From the NCBI RefSeq assembly GCF_004011825.1, contig NZ_RKLO01000006.1:186001-250000 (forward strand): 64,000 bases of DNA. The letters are read 5' to 3'. Every line of letters begins with the position of its first letter. Position 1 is the first letter of the stretch. A program made the translations under genes and the position numbers. Under the pieces are notes generated by a model that had not been told where the DNA came from, searched no databases, and was given only the letters and a program-made list of their open reading frames with translations. The stretch is from Rhodococcus xishaensis. GTDB lineage: Bacteria > Actinomycetota > Actinomycetes > Mycobacteriales > Mycobacteriaceae. Shown here piece after piece: positions 1 to 6,881 of this stretch.

Positions 1-6
1 TAGGCT
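1..6 (+). promoter_or_regulatory. -10 box for a leaderless mRNA
   Basis: TAGGCT lies six bases before the ATG at 13, so transcription would start at or next to the start codon. This is the arrangement typical of leaderless mycobacterial-type transcripts. No Shine-Dalgarno sequence is visible. The -35 region is outside the window. Confidence 0.55.
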
Positions 7-12
7 CGGGGA

Positions 13-732
13 ATGTCCGCACTTTCGGTCCCCGCCCCCGACGGTCCGATCGACGCCGTACTCGAAACTCCCGGCGATGCGATACCTTCGCCGTGGCCGG
101 GTGTGGTCGTGGTGCACGACGCCCTCGGCGTCGGGCGCGACATCCGAGGCATCACCTCGAGAGTCGCCTCCCACGGCTATCTGACACTGACCCCGGACCT
201 GTACTCGCGTGGAGGCCGTGCTCGGTGCGTCGTCCGGGTCTTCCGTGAACTGATCGCCCAACAAGGCCGGGCCGTCGACGACCTGCTCGCGGCTCGCGAT
301 CTGCTCGCCGCCCGTCCGGACTGCACCGGTCGGGTCGGGGTCATCGGATTCTGCATGGGCGGCGGGTTCGCACTCGTCCTCGCGCCCAAGGACTTTTCGG
401 CGTCGGCGCCCTTCTACGGGCTGCTGCCACGCAATATCGACGACGCACTGCGCGGTTCCTGTCCGATCGTCGGGAGTTACGGCCGACGGGACCCGACGTT
501 GTGGAAGGCAGGGCCACGGTTGGATGCAGCCCTGACTCGACTCGATGTCGAGCACGATGTAAAGGCCTACCCGGGTGTGGGGCACAGTTTCGCGAACCGC
601 CTCGCAACCGGGAACACGGGCAACACTCTCCTGCGGATTGTCGGTATGGGGTACGACTACGAGAAGTCCGAGGACGCGTGGCGTCGAGTCTTTACCTTCT
701 TCGACGACCACCTGTCAGGTGGGGCCGAGTGA
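13..732 (+). CDS. Dienelactone hydrolase family protein
   Basis: A 239-residue alpha/beta-hydrolase of the dienelactone hydrolase family, predicted cytoplasmic. The nucleophile elbow is GFCMGG with Cys114 in place of the usual serine, as in carboxymethylenebutenolidase. Asp160 and the histidine in GVGHSF (His191) can complete the Cys-Asp-His triad. Length fits the family (about 230-250). No aromatic-degradation genes are adjacent, so the true substrate is open and a general esterase or lactonase role is as likely as dienelactone hydrolysis. It converges on the minus-strand repeat protein, the two stop ends overlapping by 18 bases. Confidence 0.85.
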   Translation: MSALSVPAPDGPIDAVLETPGDAIPSPWPGVVVVHDALGVGRDIRGITSRVASHGYLTLTPDLYSRGGRARCVVRVFRELIAQQGRAVDDLLAARDLLAARPDCTGRVGVIGFCMGGGFALVLAPKDFSASAPFYGLLPRNIDDALRGSCPIVGSYGRRDPTLWKAGPRLDAALTRLDVEHDVKAYPGVGHSFANRLATGNTGNTLLRIVGMGYDYEKSEDAWRRVFTFFDDHLSGGAE

Positions 733-1491
733 CAGGTCGGGCCCGCGGACGCCCTTGAGCCAACGCCCGGGGAAGCGTCCGGCGAGGTCGCCGAGCGGGC
801 CCACCGCGGCATTGAGGATCCCGACGGTCTCCTGCAGGACGTCGATGCTGGCACCCATACGTTGCAGGTTCGGCGCCAGCGACGTCAGCGTTTCGGACAG
901 CGCGACGATCTGATCGAGCGGACCGCCTTCGGCGATCAGCCGTTCGAACGCGCCCTCCTCGGCAAGGATCGTGTCGAGGATGCCGTTCTCGGCAAGTGCC
1001 TTGTCGACGATGCCCCCCTTTTTCGTGAGCCGTTCGAGTGCTCCGTCGTCGGCGGTGAGCCTGTCGAGCAGACCGCCCGGCGCGAGGAGACGTTCCAGCG
1101 GCCCGTCCTCCGCGAGGACGCGATCGAGGGGCCCGTCCTCGGCGAGTACCCGCTCGAGCGGGCCACCCGGAGCGAGCACACGCTCGAGCGGGCCACCGTC
1201 GGATGTGAGGCGGTCGATGACGCCACCCGGCGCGAGTAGACGGTCCAGCGGACCCTCCGGCTGCAGCGCCTGGCCGAGCGGGCGGTCTTCGGAGGCGAGC
1301 GCTGCGAGCTGCTGGACCAGCTGGAGCGGGCCTCGCGGGTTGGCGAGCGGCACTGCACCCACGCTCGCCGCAGTGGTGCTGGACAGAGCCACCCGCGCGG
1401 TCGACAGCACGATCTCGGCGCCCTCGAGGGCCGAGACCGCGATGGTGAACCCGGCTCGGACCGGAATCGAGACGGCTGACACCAGGTTCAT
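715..1491 (-). CDS. Decapeptide-repeat protein of unknown function
   Basis: I do not recognise this 258-residue protein. The N-terminal 65 residues are apolar and Ala/Val/Ser rich (possible amphipathic or membrane-apposed helices). Residues about 70-199 are an uninterrupted array of 10-residue units of the type GPLERVLAPG: a Gly, a small or Pro residue, Leu/Ile, acidic residue, Arg, two apolar residues, Ala and two polar or Pro/Gly residues. About 13 units follow each other without a gap. The C-terminus (LNAAVGPLGDLAGRFPGRW) is apolar and basic. The ATG at 1491 is chosen because CGGGAG precedes it by 13 bases; a GTG at 1515 is the alternative. It lies 42 bases downstream of the guanidinium exporter on the same strand, so it may be cotranscribed with it. 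Confidence 0.75.
   Translation of the reverse strand: MNLVSAVSIPVRAGFTIAVSALEGAEIVLSTARVALSSTTAASVGAVPLANPRGPLQLVQQLAALASEDRPLGQALQPEGPLDRLLAPGGVIDRLTSDGGPLERVLAPGGPLERVLAEDGPLDRVLAEDGPLERLLAPGGLLDRLTADDGALERLTKKGGIVDKALAENGILDTILAEEGAFERLIAEGGPLDQIVALSETLTSLAPNLQRMGASIDVLQETVGILNAAVGPLGDLAGRFPGRWLKGVRGPDLSLGPT
895..1284 (-). repeat. 13-unit, 30-base coding tandem repeat
   Basis: The reading frame repeats every 30 bases, encoding about 13 consecutive 10-residue units (GPLDRLLAPG, GVIDRLTSDG, GPLERVLAPG, GPLERVLAED and so on). The central units are the most alike, the outer ones diverge. Units are exactly 10 residues without insertions, which points to a selected structural period rather than recent slippage alone. 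Confidence 0.9.
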
Positions 1492-1533
1492 CGGTTTACT
1501 GTAACTCCCGCGCACGGCAAAACGGGCGGTCGG

Positions 1534-1848
1534 TCAGTGCAGGACCTTGAGTCCGATGACACCGCCGATGATGGCGACGACCAGCAGCCCCTTCGCGATC
1601 GAGGCGCTCTCGCTGCCGGTGAGCATCGCGAACGCGACCGTGAGTGATGCGCCGATTCCAACCCACACCGCGTAAGAGGTGCCCGTGGGTAGGGTGCGCA
1701 TCGCGTAGCCCAGTCCAACCATGCTCAACAGCAGCGCGACCCCGAAGACGACCGTCGGCCAGAGCCTTGCGAATCCTTCGGACCTTCCGAGTGCAGTGGC
1801 CCACACCGCTTCCAGGACACCGGAGATCACGAGGACGATCCAAGCCAT
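1534..1848 (-). CDS. gdx: SMR-family guanidinium exporter (Gdx/SugE type)
   Basis: A 104-residue, four-helix small multidrug resistance protein. The essential acidic residue is Glu13 in GVLEAVWATALG, and the segment TSYAVWVGIGA matches the SugE/Gdx subgroup rather than the EmrE drug exporters. Members of this subgroup export guanidinium in exchange for protons as dual-topology dimers in the inner membrane. The guanidine-III riboswitch directly upstream independently supports guanidinium as substrate. A ribosome-binding GGGGAG sits about eight bases before the ATG. The repeat protein follows 42 bases downstream. Confidence 0.93.
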   Translation of the reverse strand: MAWIVLVISGVLEAVWATALGRSEGFARLWPTVVFGVALLLSMVGLGYAMRTLPTGTSYAVWVGIGASLTVAFAMLTGSESASIAKGLLVVAIIGGVIGLKVLH

Positions 1849-1865
1849 GATGATTCAACTCCCCA

Positions 1866-1907
1866 GACACCGTCTTGTCGCTGGCCGGGTACGGTGTGCT
1901 CGTCCGG
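1866..1907 (-). promoter_or_regulatory. Guanidine-III (ykkC-III) riboswitch
   Basis: Read on the minus strand the segment contains, in order, CCGGACGAG, CACCGTACCCGG, CCAG, GACAAGACGG and TGTC. From memory this matches the Thermobifida fusca guanidine-III aptamer almost base for base apart from paired, compensating positions and one extra base. It ends 17 bases before the gdx start codon, with the ribosome-binding site just after it, so guanidine most likely exposes the ribosome-binding site. The class is known mainly from Actinobacteria upstream of such exporters. Confidence 0.88.
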
Positions 1908-1908
1908 G

Positions 1909-1920
1909 TGTCGATCGACA
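1909..1920. other. 12-bp perfect palindrome upstream of the riboswitch
   Basis: TGTCGATCGACA is a perfect 12-bp palindrome immediately upstream of the aptamer on the gdx side. It may be an operator in the gdx promoter or chance in GC-rich DNA. No function can be assigned. Confidence 0.4.
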
Positions 1921-1992
1921 GGTTCAAAAATACCCAATCCGATCACCGATTCCCGCAATGGTTGCCCAAATCACCGCCTTCCCCCATTTCCT

Positions 1993-2047
1993 GAACGGTA
2001 GTTCACGGCACGGTTCCGGCCGCCGAGCGTGCCGTGAACTCCCGTTC
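1993..2047. promoter_or_regulatory. Long near-perfect inverted repeat between gdx and phoP
   Basis: GAACGG-T-AGTTCACGGCACG on one side and CGTGCCGTGAACT-C-CCGTTC on the other form a 20-position stem with a single T/C mismatch and a 15-base loop. Both flanking genes point away from it, so it is not a terminator of either. A large operator for divergent control, or an RNA hairpin in the phoP leader, are the options. The half-sites contain GTTCAC, a core seen in PHO-type boxes. Confidence 0.6.
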
Positions 2048-2124
2048 GGTGAGCGGCGAGCATTCACAGGAACCTCCCAGGGAATGCCCAGCCAGCCTCC
2101 AGATTGGTCGCGGACCCTGACGGG

Positions 2125-2826
2125 GTGAACGAAACGCCGGAGGCCCGTGTCCTGATAGTCGACGACGAACCGACGCTGACCGAACTGCTGTCGGTCAGTC
2201 TCCGCTTTCAGGGATTCGAGGTGGGTACCGCCACGAACGGTGCGGAGGGCCTGGACAAGGCACGGACTTTTCGGCCCGATGCGTTGATCCTCGACGTCAT
2301 GATGCCGGGTATGGACGGGTTCGGAATGCTGCGGCGTCTGCGAGCCGACGGAGTCGAGGCACCGGTCTTGTTCCTCACTGCGCGAGATGCTGTGGAGGAC
2401 AAGGTGGCCGGTCTGACGATCGGAGCCGATGACTACGTCACCAAACCGTTCAGCCTCGAGGAGGTCGTCGCCCGGCTGCGGGTGATCTTGCGCCGGGCCG
2501 GTCACGGCGACCAGGAGAAGGAGTCGTCCCGTGTCCGTTTCGCCGATATCGAACTCGACGACGAAACTCGTGAGGTGTGGAAGGCCGGCGAACTGGTGCC
2601 GCTCTCGCCAACCGAATTCACGCTGCTCCGGTACTTCATGGTCAATGCGGGAACCGTGCTGAGCAAGCCGCGGATCCTCGACCACGTGTGGAACTACGAC
2701 TTCGGTGGTGAGGTCGGGGTCGTCGAGTCGTACGTTTCATACCTGCGTCGCAAGATCGACACCACCGAGCCGCGCCTGATCCACACGCTGCGGGGCGTCG
2801 GCTACGTGATGCGTGAGCCACGGTAG
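2125..2826 (+). CDS. phoP: PhoP-type response regulator
   Basis: A 233-residue OmpR-family regulator: receiver domain with phospho-acceptor Asp57 (LILDVMMPGMDG) and Lys107 (YVTKPF), then a winged-helix DNA-binding domain from about residue 135 to the end (LSPTEFTLLRYF, HTLRGVGYV). The sequence TPEARVLIVDDE and much of the rest track Mycobacterium PhoP closely from memory. In mycobacteria PhoPR responds to acid, chloride or low magnesium and controls lipid synthesis and virulence rather than simply phosphate. I take the GTG at 2125; a TTG at 2104 extends the frame by seven codons and neither has a strong ribosome-binding site. phoR follows nine bases downstream. Confidence 0.92.
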   Translation: MNETPEARVLIVDDEPTLTELLSVSLRFQGFEVGTATNGAEGLDKARTFRPDALILDVMMPGMDGFGMLRRLRADGVEAPVLFLTARDAVEDKVAGLTIGADDYVTKPFSLEEVVARLRVILRRAGHGDQEKESSRVRFADIELDDETREVWKAGELVPLSPTEFTLLRYFMVNAGTVLSKPRILDHVWNYDFGGEVGVVESYVSYLRRKIDTTEPRLIHTLRGVGYVMREPR

Positions 2827-2835
2827 GCGGAGACG

Positions 2836-4248
2836 ATGACGCGCCTGCGTGCGTTGCCGTTGCGGATCACGCTCGTAGCGGCGTTGCTCCTACTCACCGC
2901 CACCGGACTGCTCGTATCCGGGGTCGCGGTGACCTCGGCGATGGAGCGTTCGCTCCTGGACCGCACGGACAGGCAACTGTTGGACGCCGCGCACGGTTGG
3001 GCGAAACCGCGGGATTTGCGGATGATGCCGCCGCAGTCCGCGCCCATTCTCGACCGCGCCCCCAGCCCCGATCGCCCACCCAGCCCGTTCTACGTCCGGG
3101 TCACCCAACACGACGGCACCGTGCGGCTGGAAGTCAACGACGAAAGTATCGGTACAACACCGGAAATCGTGAGCGATCCGGGCCCAGTGACGGTCGGATC
3201 CACCGACGGCAGCGATATTCGCTGGCGGGAGATCAGCGTGGCCACGCCGGTCGGCAGGACCACGTTGGCGGTCAAGTTGACCGACATCGACGCCACCGTA
3301 GAACGCTTGATCATGCTCCAGGTGGGCGTCGGGGCAGGGGTGCTGGTGGTGTTGGGGTTCGTCGGCTACCTCGTGGTGCGGCGCAGCCTTCGACCGCTGC
3401 GTGAGGTCGAGGAGACTGCCGCCAGGATCGCGGCTGGCGACCTGCACCGTCGGGTGCCCGAGCGGGATCAACGCACCGAGGTGGGCCGCCTGTCCTCGGC
3501 GTTGAACGGCATGCTCGCTCAGATCCAGTCGGCGTTCGCGTCCACCGCCGCGTCGGAAGAGTCGGCGCGACGGTCGGAGGAAAAGATGCGCCGATTCGTC
3601 GCTGATGCCAGCCACGAGCTCCGCACCCCTCTGGCGACTATCCGCGGGTTCGCCGAGTTGTATCGGCAGGGTGCGTCGACCGACAGCGAGATGGTGATGA
3701 ACCGGATCGAGAACCAGGCGAAACGCATGGGGTTGCTCGTCGAAGATCTGCTGATGCTCGCCCGCATGGACGCCCAACGTCCCATGGAATTCCATCCAGT
3801 GGATCTGTTGGCGCTGGCCACCGATGCCGTGCACGACGCGCGTGCGATCGCGCCGCAGCGGCGAATCACGCTGGAGATAATCCCCGAGTCGGGTCCGGCC
3901 GAGGTGATGGGTGACGATGCCCGGCTGCGGCAGGTAGCCGGCAATCTGGTCAACAACGCGCTCGAGCACACGCCCGACGATGCGTCGGTGACCGTACGGG
4001 TGGGAACAGACGGTGCCGATGTGATCCTCGAAGTGGCCGATACCGGACCTGGGCTTGGCGAGGACGACGCGGCTCGGGTGTTCGAGCGGTTCTACCGCGC
4101 CGACGAGTCCCGGACCAGGACGAGCGGGGGCAGTGGACTGGGCCTCTCGATCGTTGCGGCGATCGTCAAGGCGCATCAAGGAACCGTGACCGTCGACAGC
4201 ACGCCCGGGCGGGGCGCCACCTTCCGGGTGCGACTTCCGCAGGGGTGA
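2836..4248 (+). CDS. phoR: PhoR-type sensor histidine kinase
   Basis: A 470-residue membrane kinase. One membrane helix lies near residues 11-33, an extracytoplasmic sensor spans about 34-155, a second helix about 160-180, then HAMP (RRSLRPL), the dimerisation domain with phospho-acceptor His260 in SHELRTP, and the ATPase domain with NALEHTP, DTGPGLG, FYRADESR and GGSGLGLS. Domain order and many segments match mycobacterial PhoR. It sits in a two-gene operon with phoP, with GGAGA ahead of its ATG, and would phosphorylate PhoP. Confidence 0.93.
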   Translation: MTRLRALPLRITLVAALLLLTATGLLVSGVAVTSAMERSLLDRTDRQLLDAAHGWAKPRDLRMMPPQSAPILDRAPSPDRPPSPFYVRVTQHDGTVRLEVNDESIGTTPEIVSDPGPVTVGSTDGSDIRWREISVATPVGRTTLAVKLTDIDATVERLIMLQVGVGAGVLVVLGFVGYLVVRRSLRPLREVEETAARIAAGDLHRRVPERDQRTEVGRLSSALNGMLAQIQSAFASTAASEESARRSEEKMRRFVADASHELRTPLATIRGFAELYRQGASTDSEMVMNRIENQAKRMGLLVEDLLMLARMDAQRPMEFHPVDLLALATDAVHDARAIAPQRRITLEIIPESGPAEVMGDDARLRQVAGNLVNNALEHTPDDASVTVRVGTDGADVILEVADTGPGLGEDDAARVFERFYRADESRTRTSGGSGLGLSIVAAIVKAHQGTVTVDSTPGRGATFRVRLPQG

Positions 4249-4254
4249 GCCCTG

Positions 4255-4680
4255 TCAGCTGGGAACGAACTTGCCGTTGCCGAGGTCGCGCAAGGCCGAC
4301 TTGATCTTGCCGGCGGCCTCGTCCATGGATTCCGGGGATGGGTTCGGGTCGGCATTCGAGATGTCGAAGTCGCCCATGCTGTACGCCGGGAACACGTGCA
4401 TGTGCAGGTGAGGAACCTCGAGGCCGGCGATCAGGAAACCCGCGCGGGGCGCGTCGAACGCCTTGCGAACGGCCCGTGCGATTTCGCGGGAGACCCCGGT
4501 GCACTTGTCGAACAGTTCACCGTCGACGTCCTGCCAGTGGTCGACCTCCTGGCGCGGAACCACGAGCGTGTGGCCCTGTGTGATCGGCGCGATGGTAAGG
4601 AAGGCGACGACGTCCTCGTCCTCCCAGACGAACCGTCCCGGTATATCGCCGGCGATGATGGCGCTGAAGACTGAAGGCAT
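4255..4680 (-). CDS. HIT family protein (nucleotide hydrolase/transferase-like)
   Basis: A 141-residue histidine-triad protein. The triad is HLHMHVFP at residues 91-98, preceded by GHTLVVP. Such proteins hydrolyse dinucleoside polyphosphates or nucleoside phosphoramidates, but the substrate cannot be read from sequence. The gene converges on phoR with six bases between stop codons, the same arrangement as Rv0759c next to phoPR in M. tuberculosis. TATCCT on the minus strand ends six bases before the ATG, so the message is probably leaderless. Confidence 0.9.
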   Translation of the reverse strand: MPSVFSAIIAGDIPGRFVWEDEDVVAFLTIAPITQGHTLVVPRQEVDHWQDVDGELFDKCTGVSREIARAVRKAFDAPRAGFLIAGLEVPHLHMHVFPAYSMGDFDISNADPNPSPESMDEAAGKIKSALRDLGNGKFVPS

Positions 4681-4686
4681 ACGGCG

Positions 4687-4692
4687 AGGATA
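4687..4692 (-). promoter_or_regulatory. -10 box for the HIT gene
   Basis: TATCCT on the minus strand, six bases before the ATG at 4680, fits a leaderless start. Confidence 0.5.
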
Positions 4693-4863
4693 GGCGGCAG
4701 CGACCCCGTGTCGGTACTGCGGCCGCGGCTGTGTCGGTTCGGCGACCTGAGACCGGGTCGTGACCTTCCAATATCACGGAACGGTATGTCTGATCAAGTT
4801 TCGTGGTCCACACTGATTGTCGATTGCCACATCCGGTCGGGGACGGTTACCCGAGGGAGTGTC

Positions 4864-5523
4864 ATGTCCAAGTTCTCGTTGCGTCCTCGTCGGCTCTTGG
4901 TACCCGCGGTCATCGCTTCGGCCGCAATCGGATTGGCGCTGCCCGGCCATGCCAGTGCCGCGTCCTCGCTCGACGTCGTCGATGCACTGTCGGCGACGAC
5001 CCTGGTCAACGGGGCACTTTCTTTGGTGGGCGGATGTCAGACATCCAACCGTGACCTGATCACGACCTGCACCCGGCTCGAGACCCTGACGACCCAGGTT
5101 CCGGTGATGTTGGCCGTCAACCCGTTCACCACGAACATCGTCGTGCTCGGTGCTGGTCTCTACCCGAATGGGACGATGCGACCAGTCCTGGTGTCCCGGC
5201 TCCAGGCGGCCCTCCAACTGGCGCAGCGGTTTCCGTTCGCGCCGATCATCGTGACCGGTGGCGTTCCACAGTCCGGGGTCACCGAGGCGCAGGCGATGCG
5301 GCAGTGGTTGGTCGCGAACGGTATCCCGGCGTTCCGGATCACCGAGGAGAACACGTCACGCTCCACCGTCGAGAACGCGATCAACACGAACGTGATTCTC
5401 CGGCAACGTGGAGCGCCCGGAGCGGTCGTGGTGACCAGCCCCGACCACTTGGAGCGGGCCATGATCGACTTCCGCGTCGCCGTCGCGGGGAGGATCCCCA
5501 TAGCGGGCGTGATCGCGCCCTGA
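4864..5523 (+). CDS. Secreted YdcF/SanA-like (DUF218) protein
   Basis: A 219-residue exported protein. Residues 1-31 look like a signal peptide (basic start, apolar core, GHASAASS). The rest is the DUF218 fold: VVLGAGLYPNGTM, a helix with SRLQAALQLAQ, PIIVTGGVPQ, EAQAMRQWLVANGIP, ENTSRSTVENA and VVVTSPDHLERAM. The family includes ElyC, SanA and YdcF, linked to envelope integrity, with no firmly known reaction. I take the ATG at 4864, preceded by GAGGGA; the reading frame is open upstream to 4708 but that part is not protein-like. Confidence 0.85.
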   Translation: MSKFSLRPRRLLVPAVIASAAIGLALPGHASAASSLDVVDALSATTLVNGALSLVGGCQTSNRDLITTCTRLETLTTQVPVMLAVNPFTTNIVVLGAGLYPNGTMRPVLVSRLQAALQLAQRFPFAPIIVTGGVPQSGVTEAQAMRQWLVANGIPAFRITEENTSRSTVENAINTNVILRQRGAPGAVVVTSPDHLERAMIDFRVAVAGRIPIAGVIAP

Positions 5524-5648
5524 CGAGATTCCGATAGGACCGGGCTACAAGAACATTCGCGACCTCCTGGACATCTCGGTCCCGGCTGACAGGAAGCTCA
5601 CAGCCCGGATTCAGCGGGTGCGGAGAGACGCTCCGCACCCTTGTGGGC

Positions 5649-6881
5649 ATGACGACCGAACCCCAGCCCACGGTTGCCCTGCAGCATCCCGAGACCGCCG
5701 CACCCGCTCTCGACATCGTGGTACCCGTGTACAACGAGCAGGCCGCGCTCGGCAAGTGCATCCGACGCCTGCGAAGCTACCTCCTTGCCGAGGTCCCGTA
5801 CTCGGCCCGGATCACCATCGCGGACAACGCGAGTGTGGACCGGACTCTGAATATTGCGCAGGCGTTGGCCGACGAGTTCCCCGACGTGCGTGTCCTGCAC
5901 CTCGACGAGAAGGGGCGGGGCCGGGCACTGCGTGCCGCGTGGGGACGATCCGACGCCAAGGTGCTGGTCTATATGGACGTCGATCTGTCGACCGGACTGG
6001 AAGCGCTGATGCCCCTCGTCGCCCCGCTGCTGTCGGGGCATTCGGATCTCGCTATCGGTTCACGCCTGGCCCGCTCGTCCCGAGTGGTGCGCGGACCGAA
6101 GCGTGAATTCATCTCCCGTGGTTACAACCTGATCCTCCGGGGGACGTTGCACGCGCACTTCTCCGACGCCCAGTGCGGGTTCAAGGCGGTGCGAGCAGAC
6201 GTGGCGCAGGCACTTCTGCCCTTGGTGGAGGACGGACATTGGTTCTTCGACACCGAACTGCTCGTGTTGGCCGAACGGGCGGGGATGCGGATCCACGAGG
6301 TCCCCGTCGACTGGATCGACGACGCGGACAGCCGGGTGAACATCGTCGCGACAGCTGTCGCCGACCTCAAGGGCATCGCACGGGTGGGGCGCGCTCTCGC
6401 GACCGGTGCGCTGCCCCTGGCGTCGCTACGGGAGAGCCTCGGTCGGGGCTCACTCGTTCCCGGATCGCAGCCCGCGATGCTGAGGCAGCTTGTACGGTTC
6501 GCGGTGGTCGGCGTCTCGAGCACGCTCGCGTACGCAGTGCTTTTCCTTGCGCTCCAGGGTGCGGTGGGGTCGCAGTGGGCGAACGCCATCGCACTCCTGA
6601 TCACCGCGATCGCGAACACCGCGGCCAACCGGGCCTTCACGTTCGGTGTGCGTGGTCGCCGAGGCGTGGGCCGCCACCAACTACAGGGGCTGATCGTGTT
6701 CGGGTTCGGCCTCGCCGTCACGAGCGGATCGCTCGCAGCTCTGCACGGCTTCGCGCCGGCAGCCTCTGCACATCTCGAGCTCGCGGTTCTGGTAGTCGCG
6801 AATCTCGTTGCCACACTTTGTCGATTCATCGGTCTGCGCTGGGTGTTCCGCCACGGCGCCGCGGAAGGAGTCACCCGATGA
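5649..6881 (+). CDS. GT2 glycosyltransferase fused to a GtrA membrane domain
   Basis: About 410 residues. The first 240 form a family-2 glycosyltransferase related to dolichol-phosphate mannose synthase and polyprenyl-phosphate glucosyltransferases: VVPVYNEQAALGKCI, IADNASVD, and YMDVDLSTGLEAL with the metal-binding acidic motif, then QCGFKAVR. The last 130 residues are a four-helix GtrA domain (RFAVVGVSSTLAY). It should charge a lipid phosphate with a sugar at the inner membrane and pass it across. The next gene, a PMT-type transferase, overlaps its stop codon by four bases (ATGA), so the pair probably works together: one makes the lipid-linked sugar, the other uses it outside. A GTG two codons upstream (5643) is an alternative start. 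Confidence 0.88.
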   Translation: MTTEPQPTVALQHPETAAPALDIVVPVYNEQAALGKCIRRLRSYLLAEVPYSARITIADNASVDRTLNIAQALADEFPDVRVLHLDEKGRGRALRAAWGRSDAKVLVYMDVDLSTGLEALMPLVAPLLSGHSDLAIGSRLARSSRVVRGPKREFISRGYNLILRGTLHAHFSDAQCGFKAVRADVAQALLPLVEDGHWFFDTELLVLAERAGMRIHEVPVDWIDDADSRVNIVATAVADLKGIARVGRALATGALPLASLRESLGRGSLVPGSQPAMLRQLVRFAVVGVSSTLAYAVLFLALQGAVGSQWANAIALLITAIANTAANRAFTFGVRGRRGVGRHQLQGLIVFGFGLAVTSGSLAALHGFAPAASAHLELAVLVVANLVATLCRFIGLRWVFRHGAAEGVTR

